From JACKHA01 sp041401985 (lineage in GTDB: Bacteria; Planctomycetota; Phycisphaerae; Phycisphaerales; UBA1924), in assembly GCA_041401985.1 (NCBI GenBank), contig JAWKTE010000023.1:1-59654 (forward strand): a DNA stretch of 59,654 nt, given 5' to 3'. Of the stretch, positions 40,450 through 51,167 are shown piece after piece. Position 1 is the first letter of the stretch; each line of letters opens with the position of its first letter. The notes under the pieces are model-generated. The model saw only the letters and a list, made by a program, of their open reading frames with translations, was not told where the DNA came from and did not search any database. The position numbers and the translations under genes were made by a program.

Positions 40450-43400
40450 GGGGATGACTTCGATCCGAGCGCCAGACCTGCCCGCTTTCGCCGGCCGACC
40501 GCCGGCCTCACGCCGCCTTCGAGAGCCCGCCCCCGCGTCGTCGCGTCTGACCGCCGGCGTCCGTGCCGCCTGCCCCGCCCCGGCTGACCCCGACCTGCGG
40601 CGACCTGCGCGGCGACCCGCGCGGCGATCGCCACCATCTCCGCCGCCTGATCGGCTTGCTCGCGTAGCCCGAGCACCCGGCGTCCTGGCAGCGTCTCCTT
40701 GTCGCCGGCCATCGCGTGGGCGGTCACGCGATGATCGGCGTCTGGGCCCTTGCCGCGGAGCACCCGCGTCGCTTCGTACCCGTCCATCTGCATGTCCATG
40801 AGCACCGCGTCGAACGCCGGGGTCTCGGAGCGCGCCGCGTCCACGTCCCCATCTTCCGCGCCCCGGCACATCGCCAGCACCGCCAGCCGGTCTCCACGAC
40901 CGTGACCTCCGCCCCGGCCCGCTGCAGGTGGAACGAGATCAGCCGCTGGCTGTCGGGCCTGTCCGGCCATCAGCACGCGCAGCCCCGCAAGGGCCTTGCC
41001 GCCGCGGCGACCGGGGCGACGCCCGCCTCCGGAATCAGCCTCCGCCCGGCTCCCTGGCTCGAGCATCCGCACGCCCTCGACCTGCCCCATCGCCAGCGTC
41101 AGCGTGAACGTGCGCCCCTGCCCGGCGTGCTCTCGACCTGATGTCCCCGCCCATCATCCACGCGCGAGCGCCGGCTGATCTGCAGCCCCAGGCCGGTTCC
41201 CCGAACTTTCGGGTCGTCGAGGCGTCGGCCTGGGCGAACGGCGCCGAACAGCCTTCGAATCTGCTCCGGCCCGATCCCGATGCCCGTGTCGTTGACGCTC
41301 ACCTGCAGGATCGCGTACGACGTGTCCATCGACGCCCGCACCAGCACGCCAGCAACCAACTTGATCGCGTTGCCGATCAGGTTCACGAGGATCTGGGCGC
41401 AGTCGGACGTCGGTCACGATCCGCTCGGGCAACGCGGTCGACTGCTCGAGCCGCAGCGATGAGGCCCTTTGCCGACGCTCTTGACCTGCATCAGCCTGAT
41501 GGCAATGCGCATGACATCCAGCGGCCTGGTCTCGATCTTCCTCGACGGTCATCTTGCCCGCCCGATCTTCGACAGGTCCAGGATGTCGCTGATAATCGTC
41601 AGCAGGTGCTGCCCGTTGCGGCGGATCGTGTCGATGTACTCCAGCCGCTCCTTCGGGGGCCTGGCTCCTGCTCGCCCTCGGCTCTGCGCAGGTCCGCGTA
41701 GCCCAGATCGCCGTCATCGGCGTGCGGATCTTCGTGGCTCATGTTGGCCAGGAACTCGCTCTGGAGCGGCTGGCCGACTCGGCCATCTCGATTGCCCGGG
41801 CAAGCCGCGAGTCACGGGCCTCACGCTGCGGCGTGATGTCCACATACGTCCCCAGAAGCCCGACAACCTGCCTGGTGTCGTGCAGCGGCACGCGGCTGGT
41901 GCTCACCCAGACCGTCGAGCCGTCGGCTGCTTGTGCGGCTCCGGATGTCCAGGTCGGGCTCATCGAGTTCCACGCAGCGGTCGCACTTCGAGGCGAACGC
42001 CGCCTTCTCCGGGCCGTCCATCCCCAGATCGGCGTCGGACTTGCCGATCACATCCAGCCTGCATCGGCCAGGGAACGGCGGTTTGCTCCCAGGTACCGTC
42101 CTTGGCGGGTCCTTCCAGAACACCCGCTGCGGCAGGATGTCCAGCACGGTCCACAGCAGCTGCGGCGGCTCTCCCGCAGGTCCTGCCCCGCTCGACCTCC
42201 TGTCACGTCGCTGGCCGTGCCAAAGTTCCGACCACGCGGCCCCGAGGCGTCGGCCGGCCCGTGGGCCCGGATGTGCCGGACCCCGTTGCCGACCGTCCGA
42301 CGCACCAGATCGAGGCGGTATTCGCCCGGCTATCACGCCCGAGGGCCTTGGACAGTGCCTGGACGACTCGGGCGTGGGCCCCGAGCACCTCGTCGAAACC
42401 GGCGGCCCTTGGCCTCGTCCCCGCTCAGCCGGTGACTACTCGACCCGCCCGCATCGAAACGCGTCCAATCGCTCATCCGACGACCCGGCCCGAACGCCGC
42501 GCGTTCGATCGCTTGAACGCTCCGGCCGATTGCTCCGCGGTGGTCTCGAGCCACTTCTGCCCGCGATGTCGGTGTGGGTGCCGACCATGCGGATGCCCAT
42601 CCGTCCCGGCGCACCACCATGCCCCCGGGCCAGGATCCACATCCACGAGCTGTTCTGGCGACGCATGCGGAACTCGGCGCGGTACGCCGGCGTCCGCTGC
42701 TCGAAGTGCGCCTGCACTGCTTCCATCGTCGCCGGCAGATCGTCCGGGTGGACCAGGTCGGACCACGTCTCGACCCGCTCGTCGATCTGGTCGGCTTCGT
42801 ACCCCAGCATCGTCTTCCACCGCTCGGAGAGGCGCACGCTGCCTGTCGGAACGTCCCAGTCCCACACGCCGTCGCCCGAGCCCACGAGCGCGAACTCCCA
42901 CCGCTCCTCGCTCTCGCGGAGGGCCGCCTCCCGCGCGATCAGCGGCGTGATGTCGCTCTCGACCGCCATGTACCCCGTGATCGCCCCGTCGCCCTCGCGC
43001 AGCGGCTGGATGTCCACGTCCAGCCAGTACTCCCGCCCGTGCTTGCCCCGGTTCTTGATCTCGCCGCGGAACCCCTCGCCCGCCGCCAGCGCGGCCCGAA
43101 TCGCCTCGACCGTGCCGGAGTCCGTGCCCTCGAACTGCAGCATGCTCCCCGGCACCTTCCCCCGCACCTCGTCGAGCGTGTACCCGGAGAGGCGCGTGAA
43201 CGCCTCGTTGACCCACTCGATCCGGCGTCGGGCGTCGGTGATGATCACCACGTTCGTCGTGCGCTCGGCCACCAGCGCGAGCCGGCGCATGTCCCGCGTC
43301 ATCGACTCGGCCAGACGCCGGGCCCGGTCCAGGGCCACTCCCTGCATGTGCAGGAACGCCCCGAGCAGGATCGACAGCACCCCGCCGCCAAGGCCCGTCA

Positions 43401-44433
43401 GCCACGCCGTCAGGCGGGACGCGCGCGCGAACCGCGGCGTCGTGCTCATCGCCACCGTCCACGTCCGCCCGCCGACATCGATCCGGGCGAACCGCTGCAA
43501 CTCCCGCCCCTCGTACGCCTCGCGCGTCACCGGCTCGTCGGGCCGCTCGACACCCCCGTGGAGGTGCCCGTCGTCGTCGTAGAGAAGGTGCGCCAGGTCC
43601 GGGTCGGTCCCGTCGAACACCTCGAAATCCAGTTCGCCGTCCGTGATCTCGTGGGCCCCGGCGAACATCCGCGACGCCACGAGCGGCATGTAGATCCAGC
43701 CCTCGAGCGCCTCGACCCGCTGGGCCTCGGTCTCGATCGGCTCGCCCCGCCGGTAGTACGGCAGCAGGTACAAGAACCCGGCCCCTTCGCCATCGGCCTG
43801 CACGAGCGTGATCTCGCCCGTGAGCGCCGCGTCGCCGGCCCGCATGGCCGCGTCCGCCGCCGCACGCCGGTTGGCTTCGAACGCGATGTCCAGCCCGAGC
43901 GCCTGGGTGTTGTTCTCCAGCGGCTCGATGTACTGGATCACGTACAACTCGTCGCCGCCGTTGTCGTTGCGGATCGCAAAGTCCGGCGCGCCGTCGCCCC
44001 GCACGCGCTCCAGGTACGCGGGCAGTTCCGCGCGGCGCACGCGATGGATGTAGCCGATGCCCAGGCTCCCAGGGAACTCGCTGTCGAGTTCGCGCGCCCC
44101 GACAAGTTGGCCGAACTCGGCACGCTCCACCGACGTGCTCGCGGCGAACACGCTCCGCGTGCCCATCATCCCGTAGCGATAGACGATCACCCGCCGGACG
44201 ATCTCGCCCCGCAGCCGCTCGCACAGCGTTGCGAAGTGGGCCCGATCGGCCTGACGCTCCATCTGGAGGAACGCGTAGGCCGTCAGCCCGGAACTCACCA
44301 GGCCCAGCAGCGCCACCGCCAGCGGCAGCCAGATCCGACCGCCAACGTTGCCACCCTTGCCGACGTGGCCCGCACCGCCCGACCTGTCCGCCGCTCGCGG
44401 CTCCATGGTCCCGATCCCGCTCATCCCCTCCAT
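40450..44433 (-). pseudogene. CHASE-PAS hybrid histidine kinase, frameshifted in second half
   Basis: The first 620 codons (44433 to ~42570) are intact: membrane helix (WLPLAVALLGLVSSGLTAYAFL), periplasmic CHASE sensor (GSLGIGYIHRVRRAELPAYLERV), second membrane helix (WLTGLGGGVLSILLGAFLHMQ), a PAS domain (VVIITDARRRIEWVNEAFTRLSGYTLDEVRGK) and a second one (WEFALVGSGDGVWDWDV). From there, pieces in changing frames show a third PAS (VGLLGTYVDITPQREAR), the phospho-His region (LANMSHE), the ATPase N and G boxes (NLIGNAIK, VNDTGIGI, GTGLGLQISRR) and a receiver domain (PAFDAVLMDMQMDGYEATRVLR) ending near 40450. A dozen or more indels in ~2 kb. Signal and output unknown. Confidence 0.8.
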
Positions 44434-45427
44434 CCACCAACCGGCCCGACACGCCGAACCGATTGCTCAGGATCGGCCCGATCGCCCCGGTGCTTCTCCC
44501 GAGCGCATCGAATGTCGCCGGGGGAATCCCGCCCGTGGTTCCACGCAAGCCGGGTCCACACCGCCTGTTCGGGGTTGATAAGCCGATCCATCCCCGGCTC
44601 GGGTGGGGTGCCGGCACAGATCACCTGAAGTCGCGCGAGCGGGCCGTCATGCCGTCGAGAGCCGCGTCCTCGCGGCGCATCCGGCGCACCACGACGTGCA
44701 CGACCTTGCCCTCCCGCTGGACCGTGCCGCGGGCCAGCAGCAGGCGTGCCCCGGCCTGGCGGCGGTACCGGTCGTAGACCTGCTTCCACACCACCAGGTT
44801 GGCGATGCCGGTCTCGTCCTCGAGGGTCATGAACGTCACACCGCTGGCGGTGCCCGGACGCTGGCGGTTGAGCACCAGGCCCGCGACGCTGACCATCGAG
44901 CCCTCGGGCGTCCGGGCCGGGTCGAGCAGGGCCTCGCACGGCGTGGCGCCCAGGCGGGCCAGGTGCTCGCGCGCGAACCAGACCGGGTGCTGCTTGAGCG
45001 ACAGGCCGGTTGTGTTGTAGTCGTGCACGACGTGGGCCTGGCCGCCCAGATCGGGCAAGTCGGGGCGGTCGCCCTCGAGCGATTCGTGCCCTTCGAACAG
45101 CGGCAGGCGGTCGTCCCGCAGCAGGCGGGCGTGCCACAGCGCCTCCTGACGCGACAGCCCCATCGACCCGAACGCGTCGGCGGCGGCGAGCCGACGCATC
45201 GTCGCCGCCCGCACCCCACTGGCCCGCCACAGATCGAGCATCGAGTCGAACGGCCCGTGACGCGCGACGGCGGCACTGATGCGGTCGGCCTCGTCCTGTC
45301 GCTGCCCGGTGACGAGGCCATGCCGAGGCGGATGGAAGGAGGCGGCGAAGCGACGCGCACAGCGACGCAGCGACGAAGGGGTTGTTCTCACGGTGGCCCT
45401 GACCAACCTCGGGTCGCCCGGAGTGCG

Positions 45428-45692
45428 GGTGTTGCCAGAGGCTTCAGCCCGCAGTGGCGGTCCTTTGTTGATTCGACCCGGAGGAGTCCGGCGATTCGTG
45501 ATGCGTCGCAGGACGCCGAGGACAAGTTCGCTTTCTGACTCGATGCCTCGATACCGCGCTTGCCTCGATGCCTTCTGCTCCATCATCTATCCCCATGGAC
45601 TCGGAGGCTCTCGCGCACCCCTCCGGGTGCCGGGATCCTCTGGGCCTTCCCCAGAGCTGAAGCCCTGGCAACACTCGTGCGCCCCTCCGGGC
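45428..45692 (+). repeat. ~260-bp dispersed repeat, copy a (in dnaE2)
   Basis: Order of landmarks: GCCAGAGGCTTCAGCCC, a GACCCGGAGGAGTC-like palindrome, CTCGATGCCTCGAT, ACTCGGAGGC, CCCCTCCGGGTGCCGG, an inverted copy of the first landmark, and ACACTCGTGCGCCCCTCCGG. The same order is seen in copies b and c. Related short core in thiC and imuB. Confidence 0.8.
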
Positions 45693-46614
45693 GAAGAGTC
45701 GGACCACTTCGCTGAACGCAACTCAGCGGCTTCCCGACACCCCCGACACCCCGGCCCCGGCATCTTTTCTCTCCCCTTCGTCGCTGCGTCGCTGCGTCGC
45801 TCCGTCGCTTCCGCCTCCATCCGACAATCCCACCCGCTCGCGTTCACGTCGATGGCCCGCACCTCCACGCCGTGCTCCTTCGCGTCGCGGATGATCTGGG
45901 CCGGGGCGTAGAACCCCCATCAGCTGGCTGTTGATCAGGGCGGCGGCGAACTCGGCCGGGTGGTGGCAGCTCAGCCACGCCGAGGCGTACACCAGCAGCT
46001 TGCCCGAAACTCGCGGCGTGGCTCTCCGGGAACCCGTAGGAACTGAAGCCCTTGACCTGCTCGAAGCACCGCTCGGCGAACTCGCGCGGGATGCCACGCT
46101 CGACCATCCCTCGATCATCTTCATCCCGAAGCCTTTCGATCTGGTCGCCCGCTTGCATTTCCCACGCCGCCATCACCCGGCAGCGTTCGGCTCGCCCGGC
46201 GTGAACGCCGCCTTCACCGCCAGGGCCATACGCTGCTCCTGGAACAGCGGCACGCCGAGGGTCTTGCCCAGCACCTCCTTGAACGCCGGAGTGGGCGTTC
46301 TTGGGAACGTCCTCGGCCGTTGCGACGGCGCACAGGTACGGGTGCACCATGTCGCCCTGGGTCGGCGGGGCGCGCGATCGCCACCTCGATGACCAGGTCG
46401 TAGAAGCACACGGGCCTGAGCGCTGACAGCATCGACATCTGGGCCCGTGCGATCTGGAACACGCCGACAGCGGTGTCGTTGCAGATCATCTCGTGAACCG
46501 CGGGGTCCTCGGGGATGGTGTGGAGTTGAAGATCAGAAGGGGCAGGGGGCCAAGGGGCAGAGGGGCAGAGGGATCAGGGTGTCAGTGTCGGAGACGACGA
46601 TGTCGGCGTGTTGG

Positions 46615-46674
46615 CCTCGCCCGGTTCCTCGCCCGGTTCTTCGCCTGGTTCTTCGCCTGGTTCTTCGCCCGGAG
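46615..46674. repeat. 12-bp tandem repeat in dnaE2 (five units)
   Basis: Five units of cyTCGCcyGGTT-type sequence (CCTCGCCCGGTT twice, CTTCGCCTGGTT twice, one variant). Read on the dnaE2 strand in an open frame they give GEEP repeated, an acidic flexible linker. A similar 12-bp array lies in imuA. Confidence 0.85.
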
Positions 46675-46925
46675 GGCCTACGAGTGTTGGGGCCAGCCTG
46701 CAGAAGAGACAAGGAATCCGGCACCCCGGAGAGGTGCCGCAGGAGCCTCCGAGTTCATGGAGGTGGATGATGGCAGGGAAGGCATCGAGGCAGCGCGGCA
46801 TCAGGCATCGAGTGGGACACAAGCACTCCATCGGCGCTCGGTGTTGTGCCACGACTCGCCGACCCCTCCGGGGTCGAAGAAACAGAAGAGCCTCCACCAG
46901 GGGCTGAAGCCCCTGGCAGCCTTCG
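46668..46925 (-). repeat. ~260-bp dispersed repeat, copy b (in dnaE2, inverted)
   Basis: The same landmarks as copies a and c but on the opposite strand: CCAGGGGCTTCAGCCCCTGG, CGACCCCGGAGGGGTCGG, CTCGATGCC, CTCGGAGGC, CTCTCCGGGGTGCCGG, ACACTCGTAGG. Lies next to the 12-bp tandem array at 46615-46674. Confidence 0.8.
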
Positions 46926-48401
46926 CGCGCCGCTCCGCGGCGACAAGGCACACGCCCGCGGCGCGGGCGTGCCGCCATCGCGCTGATCGCTTCCTCCTGT
47001 TCGACACTTTCTGACCTCTCGTAACACCCTGACACCCCGACACCTCGACACCTCCCCCATTGACAAACTCCAGCGCCCGCCGGATGCACGTGAGCATCCC
47101 CAGCCCGAGGCAGTCGACCTTCAGCATGCCCATCGCGTCGATGTCGTCCTTGTCCCACTCGATCACGGTGCGGTCGGGCATGGCCGCGTTCTCGACCGGC
47201 ACGAGTTCGCACAGGGCCCGGCGCGTGATGACGAACCCGCCGACGTGCTGCGACAGGTGGCGCGGGAACCCGAGAATCTCCGTGGTCAGGCGGGCCAGCC
47301 ACCGCATCGTCGGGTCGTCGGGGTTCAGGCCCATCTCGCGCAGGCGTGCCGCCTTGAGCCCCCCGCCGTCGAACCACTCGATGTCCTTGGCCAGGCGATC
47401 GACGGTGTCGAGCGAGAGCCCCAGGGCCTTGCCCACATCCGCACCGCCGAGCAGCGCCGGTACGAGATGACCTCGGCCGTCAGAGCCGCCCGGTCGCGCC
47501 CGTACTTCCTATAGATGTACTGGATCACCTCCTCGCGCCGCTCGTGCTCGAAGTCGATGTCGATGTCCGGCGGCTCGTTCCGCTCGCGGCTCACGAACCG
47601 TTCCAGCAGCACGTCGATCCGCGACGGTCCACACTCGTCACGCCAAGGCAGGCGCTTACACCGCCGAGTTGGCCGCGGCCCCCACGCCCCTGGCACAGGA
47701 TGGGCGAATCCCCGCCTCCTCGCGCGCGAACCGCACCAGATCGTGCACCGTCAGGAAGTACCGCCTGCCCAGTTCGTCGATCAGCGACAGTTCGTGCTCG
47801 ATCGCACCACTGCCTCGGCACGCCGCCCGGATACCGCGATGGCGGGTACCGCTCGGCCGCGCCCTTCCATGTCAGCGCCGCCAGTGTCCTCAGCGGCGCC
47901 CTCGGGCACGACACGTCGGATACCATACTTCAGGTCGTCGAGCGTGAAGCCGCGGGTGCGATCGACGATGGCGATCGCCCGCTCGATCGCGCCGGTGCAC
48001 GCCGCGAGCAGGCGGTGCATCTCGTCGGGGGCGGCGAAGGTGTCGCTCGGCGGCGTGCAAGCGGAAGCCCGCCTGCTCGAGCGTGCAAGTGGCGGATGCA
48101 GGCCAGCACGTCTGGAGCATGCGGCGAGGCGTCGTGGTAGTGCACGCCGTTGGTCGCCACCAGCGGGACGCCGGTGCGCGCGAGAAGGTCGGCGGTGCGG
48201 GCCATGGCCCGCGCTGTCCGGCTCGCACCGCTCGGCGGCGTAGGTCGGACGGATCGCCAGCGAGAGGCGATCGTCGTCGAAGATCGCAAGGAGGCGGCGG
48301 AGGAAATCCTCGCACTCGATGCCCCGATGCCCCGACAGGGTGGCACGCCCACGCGCGCGCGGGCGGATGCTGCCTTATCGCCGCAGGCAACACGCGAAGC
48401 T

Positions 48402-48661
48402 GTCGCCAGAGGCTTCCACGCTGGTGGCGAATCCTCTGTTTCTGTGGCCCCGGAGGGTCAGCGAACCGCGGCCTGCATCTGACGCTGATCGATCGCTTGT
48501 GCCCCACTCGATGCCTCGATGCCGCAGCAACACCGGTACCTTCTTCTCTGTCATCTACTTCAATGCACTCGGAGGCCCTCGCGCACCCCTCCGGGGTGCC
48601 GGGTTGCTTTGGGCCTTCCCAGGGGCTGAAGCCCCTGGCAACACTCGTGCGCCCTCCGGGC
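48402..48661 (+). repeat. ~260-bp dispersed repeat, copy c (in dnaE2)
   Basis: Landmarks as in copy a: GCCAGAGGCTTC, GCCCCGGAGGGTCAGCGA, CTCGATGCCTCGATGCC, CACTCGGAGGC, CCCCTCCGGGGTGCCGG, CAGGGGCTGAAGCCCCTGG, ACACTCGTGCGCCCTCCGGG. The frame of dnaE2 from its start codon stays open right through this copy, so here it could be translated. Confidence 0.8.
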
Positions 48662-49241
48662 GGGGAATCGGGATCGGGCGAGGAAACACCTCCTGCCCAG
48701 GAACTCCCGCCGGGCGAAGAACCCCCTGTGGGCGGTGAGCCATCGAACTCCACAACCGCCACCAATCCCTCGTGATGCCCCGCCACATCGTCGAGCCGCA
48801 GATGGCACTCCCCCTTGGCCGCCCGGCGCTTGCCAACCGTCAGCAGGCGGCACAGACGCCCGTACGACGCCATATCCGTCGGGTACACGAACACCGACGC
48901 CCCCGGCGCATCCACCAGGCGCAGGCGGCAGCCCAGCACAAACCGCACGCCCGCGTCCTTGGCCGCCACGTGGGCCCGCACCACGCCCGCGACCGTGTTC
49001 GTGTCCGTGATGGCCACGGCGTGATACCCCAGCGACGCCGCGCGGGCCACGTACTCCTCGGGATGGCTGGCCCCGGTCAGGAACGTGTAGTTGCTGGTGA
49101 CGCACAGTTCGGCATAGGCGGGCGGATCCGATGCCCCATCACCCGCGCCGGTCGATGGTCCTGTCGGCTCGCGCGTATCGCCGCCTCGAACCCGCGTCTG
49201 GAACGGGTGCAACTTCAGTTTCGGGAACTCGTTTTCCGGCA

Positions 49242-51167
49242 CTAGCCCCACTCCCCGTGCGCGTACCACCGCCCCGCGCCGACCTGGCGGCACAGCCAGA
49301 GCCAGCGACCATCCTCGAGACACACGCCGAAGTAATCGCGATCCGGCGGCGGGGGCGGCCTGGGCGGCGGCCCGTGGCGGCGACCGGCGCGGCTTGCACG
49401 CGCTGCACGATCCGGCGCTTCTTCCGTCGTGCCCGCCGATGCACCCGCCCCGCCATCGCCCGCCCCATCTCCCCCGCCCTGCTCAACCACCCCCCACCGC
49501 CACCACTCCGCCCCGATCCGTTCCGGCCCGGCGCACGCCAGCACCCGGTGGCGGCGTCCGCGCCAGCCAACCTCCAGCACCGGGCCGTCGGGCGTGAGCG
49601 CCAGCACGTCGATCGCCTCGGGCGTCTGGAACAGGATCGTGGGTCGATCCGCGGGGGCGACGCGATCGCCGAGCGACTGGTCCTTGCCCGTGGGCGTCCG
49701 CCGCGCCCGCTCCAGCACCGACCGCTCGCGCCACGCCCGCTCGGGCAGGTGCGACTCGACCGTCTCCAGGCGCACCACGCCCTCGCCCCCCAATCGCCCG
49801 AGCAGCGCATCGACCAGTTCGCCCCAGGCCGTTTCTTCGGCGCGATCGTCGCCCAGCCCGTCCTTGCCCGCAGCCACCGCGCCCATGGCCGCGCTCGTGC
49901 CCTGGCGGTGGCGCACGCGCGCGGTGCGCGAGGCGATGAGCGTCACGCCCTCGATCCCCTCGCCCAGATCGACCCGCTCCAGACGCGCCCGCACGAGCGA
50001 CCACAGGTGCTTGACGCTCCGGCTCGGGCGGCTCAGCGCGATCTCGAAACGCTCCGGCGAAAGCCCGGGGCGCGACAGTTCAACGTCCAGGCGGCGCACG
50101 CCGCGCTCCAGACCCTCCAGCACCTGTGCGATGTCCTGCGTCACGCGCCGGGCGGCGGCCTCGATCGACTCCCACTGGTCTGTCGGCCCATCGAAGAGCA
50201 GTTCGGCCCGGGGCGGCGGCTCCGGACGCACGCCCTCGACCACCTCCGCCGATCGCCCGAGCGCCTTGTCGAGGCGGTCGAGCAGCGCGGGATCGAAGCG
50301 GGCCGCGATCGCGGGGCGTTTGAGGGCCAGGAGTTGCTCGATCCGCGTGACGCCGACCTGGGCGAGCGCCCCGACCGTCGCGTCATCAAGACGCAGCGCG
50401 CCGATCGGCAGCGGCGCGATCGCCTCCCGCTGGCGTCCCTCCGGCACGAGCGAGAGATCGTGGGCCCCGAAGCGGGCCACCGCCCACGCGCACGCGAACG
50501 ACGGCGCGGACGCGACGCGCGACGTGAAGCCGAATCGCCCCAGGGCGCCGGCGATGGCGCGCAAGAGGCGGTGCTCCCCGCCGTGGAGGCGATCGGTCCC
50601 GGTCACGTCGAGCAGCAGCCCGTCCGCGCCGTCGGGCGCGACGGTGGGCGCGAAGCGGGTCATCCAGCAGGCCAGGGCGTGCAAAGCCGCGGCGTCGCGG
50701 TCGGGGCGGTGCTCCTCGATGTGCAGCCCATTCGTCGGTGAGTCGGGCGAGAGCCCGGGCGGGAGCATCGACCGGGCCTGGGCCAGGTCCATGCCCGGCG
50801 TGATGCCGGCCCGGGCGGCCCTGTTGCAGATGCCCACGACGATCTCGCGCGAGGCGACGCGCCGGGTGAGCAGGGTGTAGGGGCGGGAGGAGAAGCGACG
50901 CAGCGACGCATGCAAAGCATGAGCGCGATCGGAGCGACGAAGGGAAGACTCGATGCCTTGATGCCTGGATGCCTTGGTGCCTTCTTCTCCATCGTTGCTC
51001 CTTTGATCACCCGCCCCGCTGCCCCGCCCGCCCCATGGGCTGCTCGGGGCGGGCGGGGGCGGGTCAGCCGACCAGGCGGTGGGCGGGTCGGTGCGGCGTT
51101 TCTGGCGTCTCCTCCACGCCAGATCCGCCGCGAAGGTCGGGAACCACACGCAAACGACGCGTCGCAT
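49242..51167 (-). CDS. imuB: ImuB, catalytically degenerate Y-family polymerase-like protein
   Basis: 641 residues. ImuB is the hub of the ImuA-ImuB-DnaE2 mutasome that copies damaged DNA after SOS induction. The start MRRVVCVWFPTFAADLAWRR is typical; LTRRVASREIVVGICNRAARAGITPGMDLAQARSMLP, LLLDVTGTDRLHGGEHRLLRAIA, SAPSFACAWAVARF and IGALRLDDATVGALAQVGVTRIEQLLALKRPAIAARF follow, then the C-terminal ImuB domain ending in DYFGVCLEDGRWLWLCRQ. Between residues ~25 and 85 there is a family-foreign insert including a repeat-encoded stretch (GTKASRHQGIE). The ORF overlaps the imuA end by 104 bp, and its stop overlaps the dnaE2 start. Confidence 0.85.
   Translation of the reverse strand: MRRVVCVWFPTFAADLAWRRRQKRRTDPPTAWSADPPPPAPSSPWGGRGSGAGDQRSNDGEEGTKASRHQGIESSLRRSDRAHALHASLRRFSSRPYTLLTRRVASREIVVGICNRAARAGITPGMDLAQARSMLPPGLSPDSPTNGLHIEEHRPDRDAAALHALACWMTRFAPTVAPDGADGLLLDVTGTDRLHGGEHRLLRAIAGALGRFGFTSRVASAPSFACAWAVARFGAHDLSLVPEGRQREAIAPLPIGALRLDDATVGALAQVGVTRIEQLLALKRPAIAARFDPALLDRLDKALGRSAEVVEGVRPEPPPRAELLFDGPTDQWESIEAAARRVTQDIAQVLEGLERGVRRLDVELSRPGLSPERFEIALSRPSRSVKHLWSLVRARLERVDLGEGIEGVTLIASRTARVRHRQGTSAAMGAVAAGKDGLGDDRAEETAWGELVDALLGRLGGEGVVRLETVESHLPERAWRERSVLERARRTPTGKDQSLGDRVAPADRPTILFQTPEAIDVLALTPDGPVLEVGWRGRRHRVLACAGPERIGAEWWRWGVVEQGGGDGAGDGGAGASAGTTEEAPDRAARASRAGRRHGPPPRPPPPPDRDYFGVCLEDGRWLWLCRQVGAGRWYAHGEWG
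50892..50984. repeat. Repeat element inside imuB
   Basis: GCGACGCAGCGACGC repeats and a small palindrome ATGC-aaa-GCAT, then GATGCCTTGATGCCTGGATG. It keeps the imuB frame, giving GTKASRHQGIESSLRRSDRA. Closely related to the repeat within thiC (KASRHPGTE) and the core of the dnaE2 copies. Confidence 0.7.

Larger units (their letters stand above)
44621..49242 (-). pseudogene. dnaE2: Error-prone DNA polymerase DnaE2 (ImuC), interrupted by repeats and frameshifts
   Basis: GTG 49242 overlaps the imuB stop (TAGTG). Recognisable pieces in order: PHP domain (YAELCVTSNYTFLTGASHPEEYV, GYHAVAITDTNT), the polymerase active site PPDIDIDFEHERREEVIQYIYRKYG, LSQHVGGFVITRR, WDKDDIDAMGMLKVDCLGLGML, LGVPLFQEQRMALAVKAAF, QVKGFSSYGFPESHAASF, and an OB fold (GLVLNRQRPGTASGVTFMTLEDETG). 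DnaE2 is the translesion polymerase that works with ImuA/ImuB in SOS mutagenesis. The locus is 4.6 kb against ~3.2 kb normally; the excess comes from three ~260-bp repeat copies, a 12-bp tandem array and other low-complexity DNA. Many single-base indels also break the frame, so as written it cannot make a full protein. Confidence 0.8.

Noticed and set aside
7710..48900. Programmed frameshifting as an explanation for the broken genes
   Set aside because: There are too many breaks per gene, in both directions, without slippery sites plus downstream structures.
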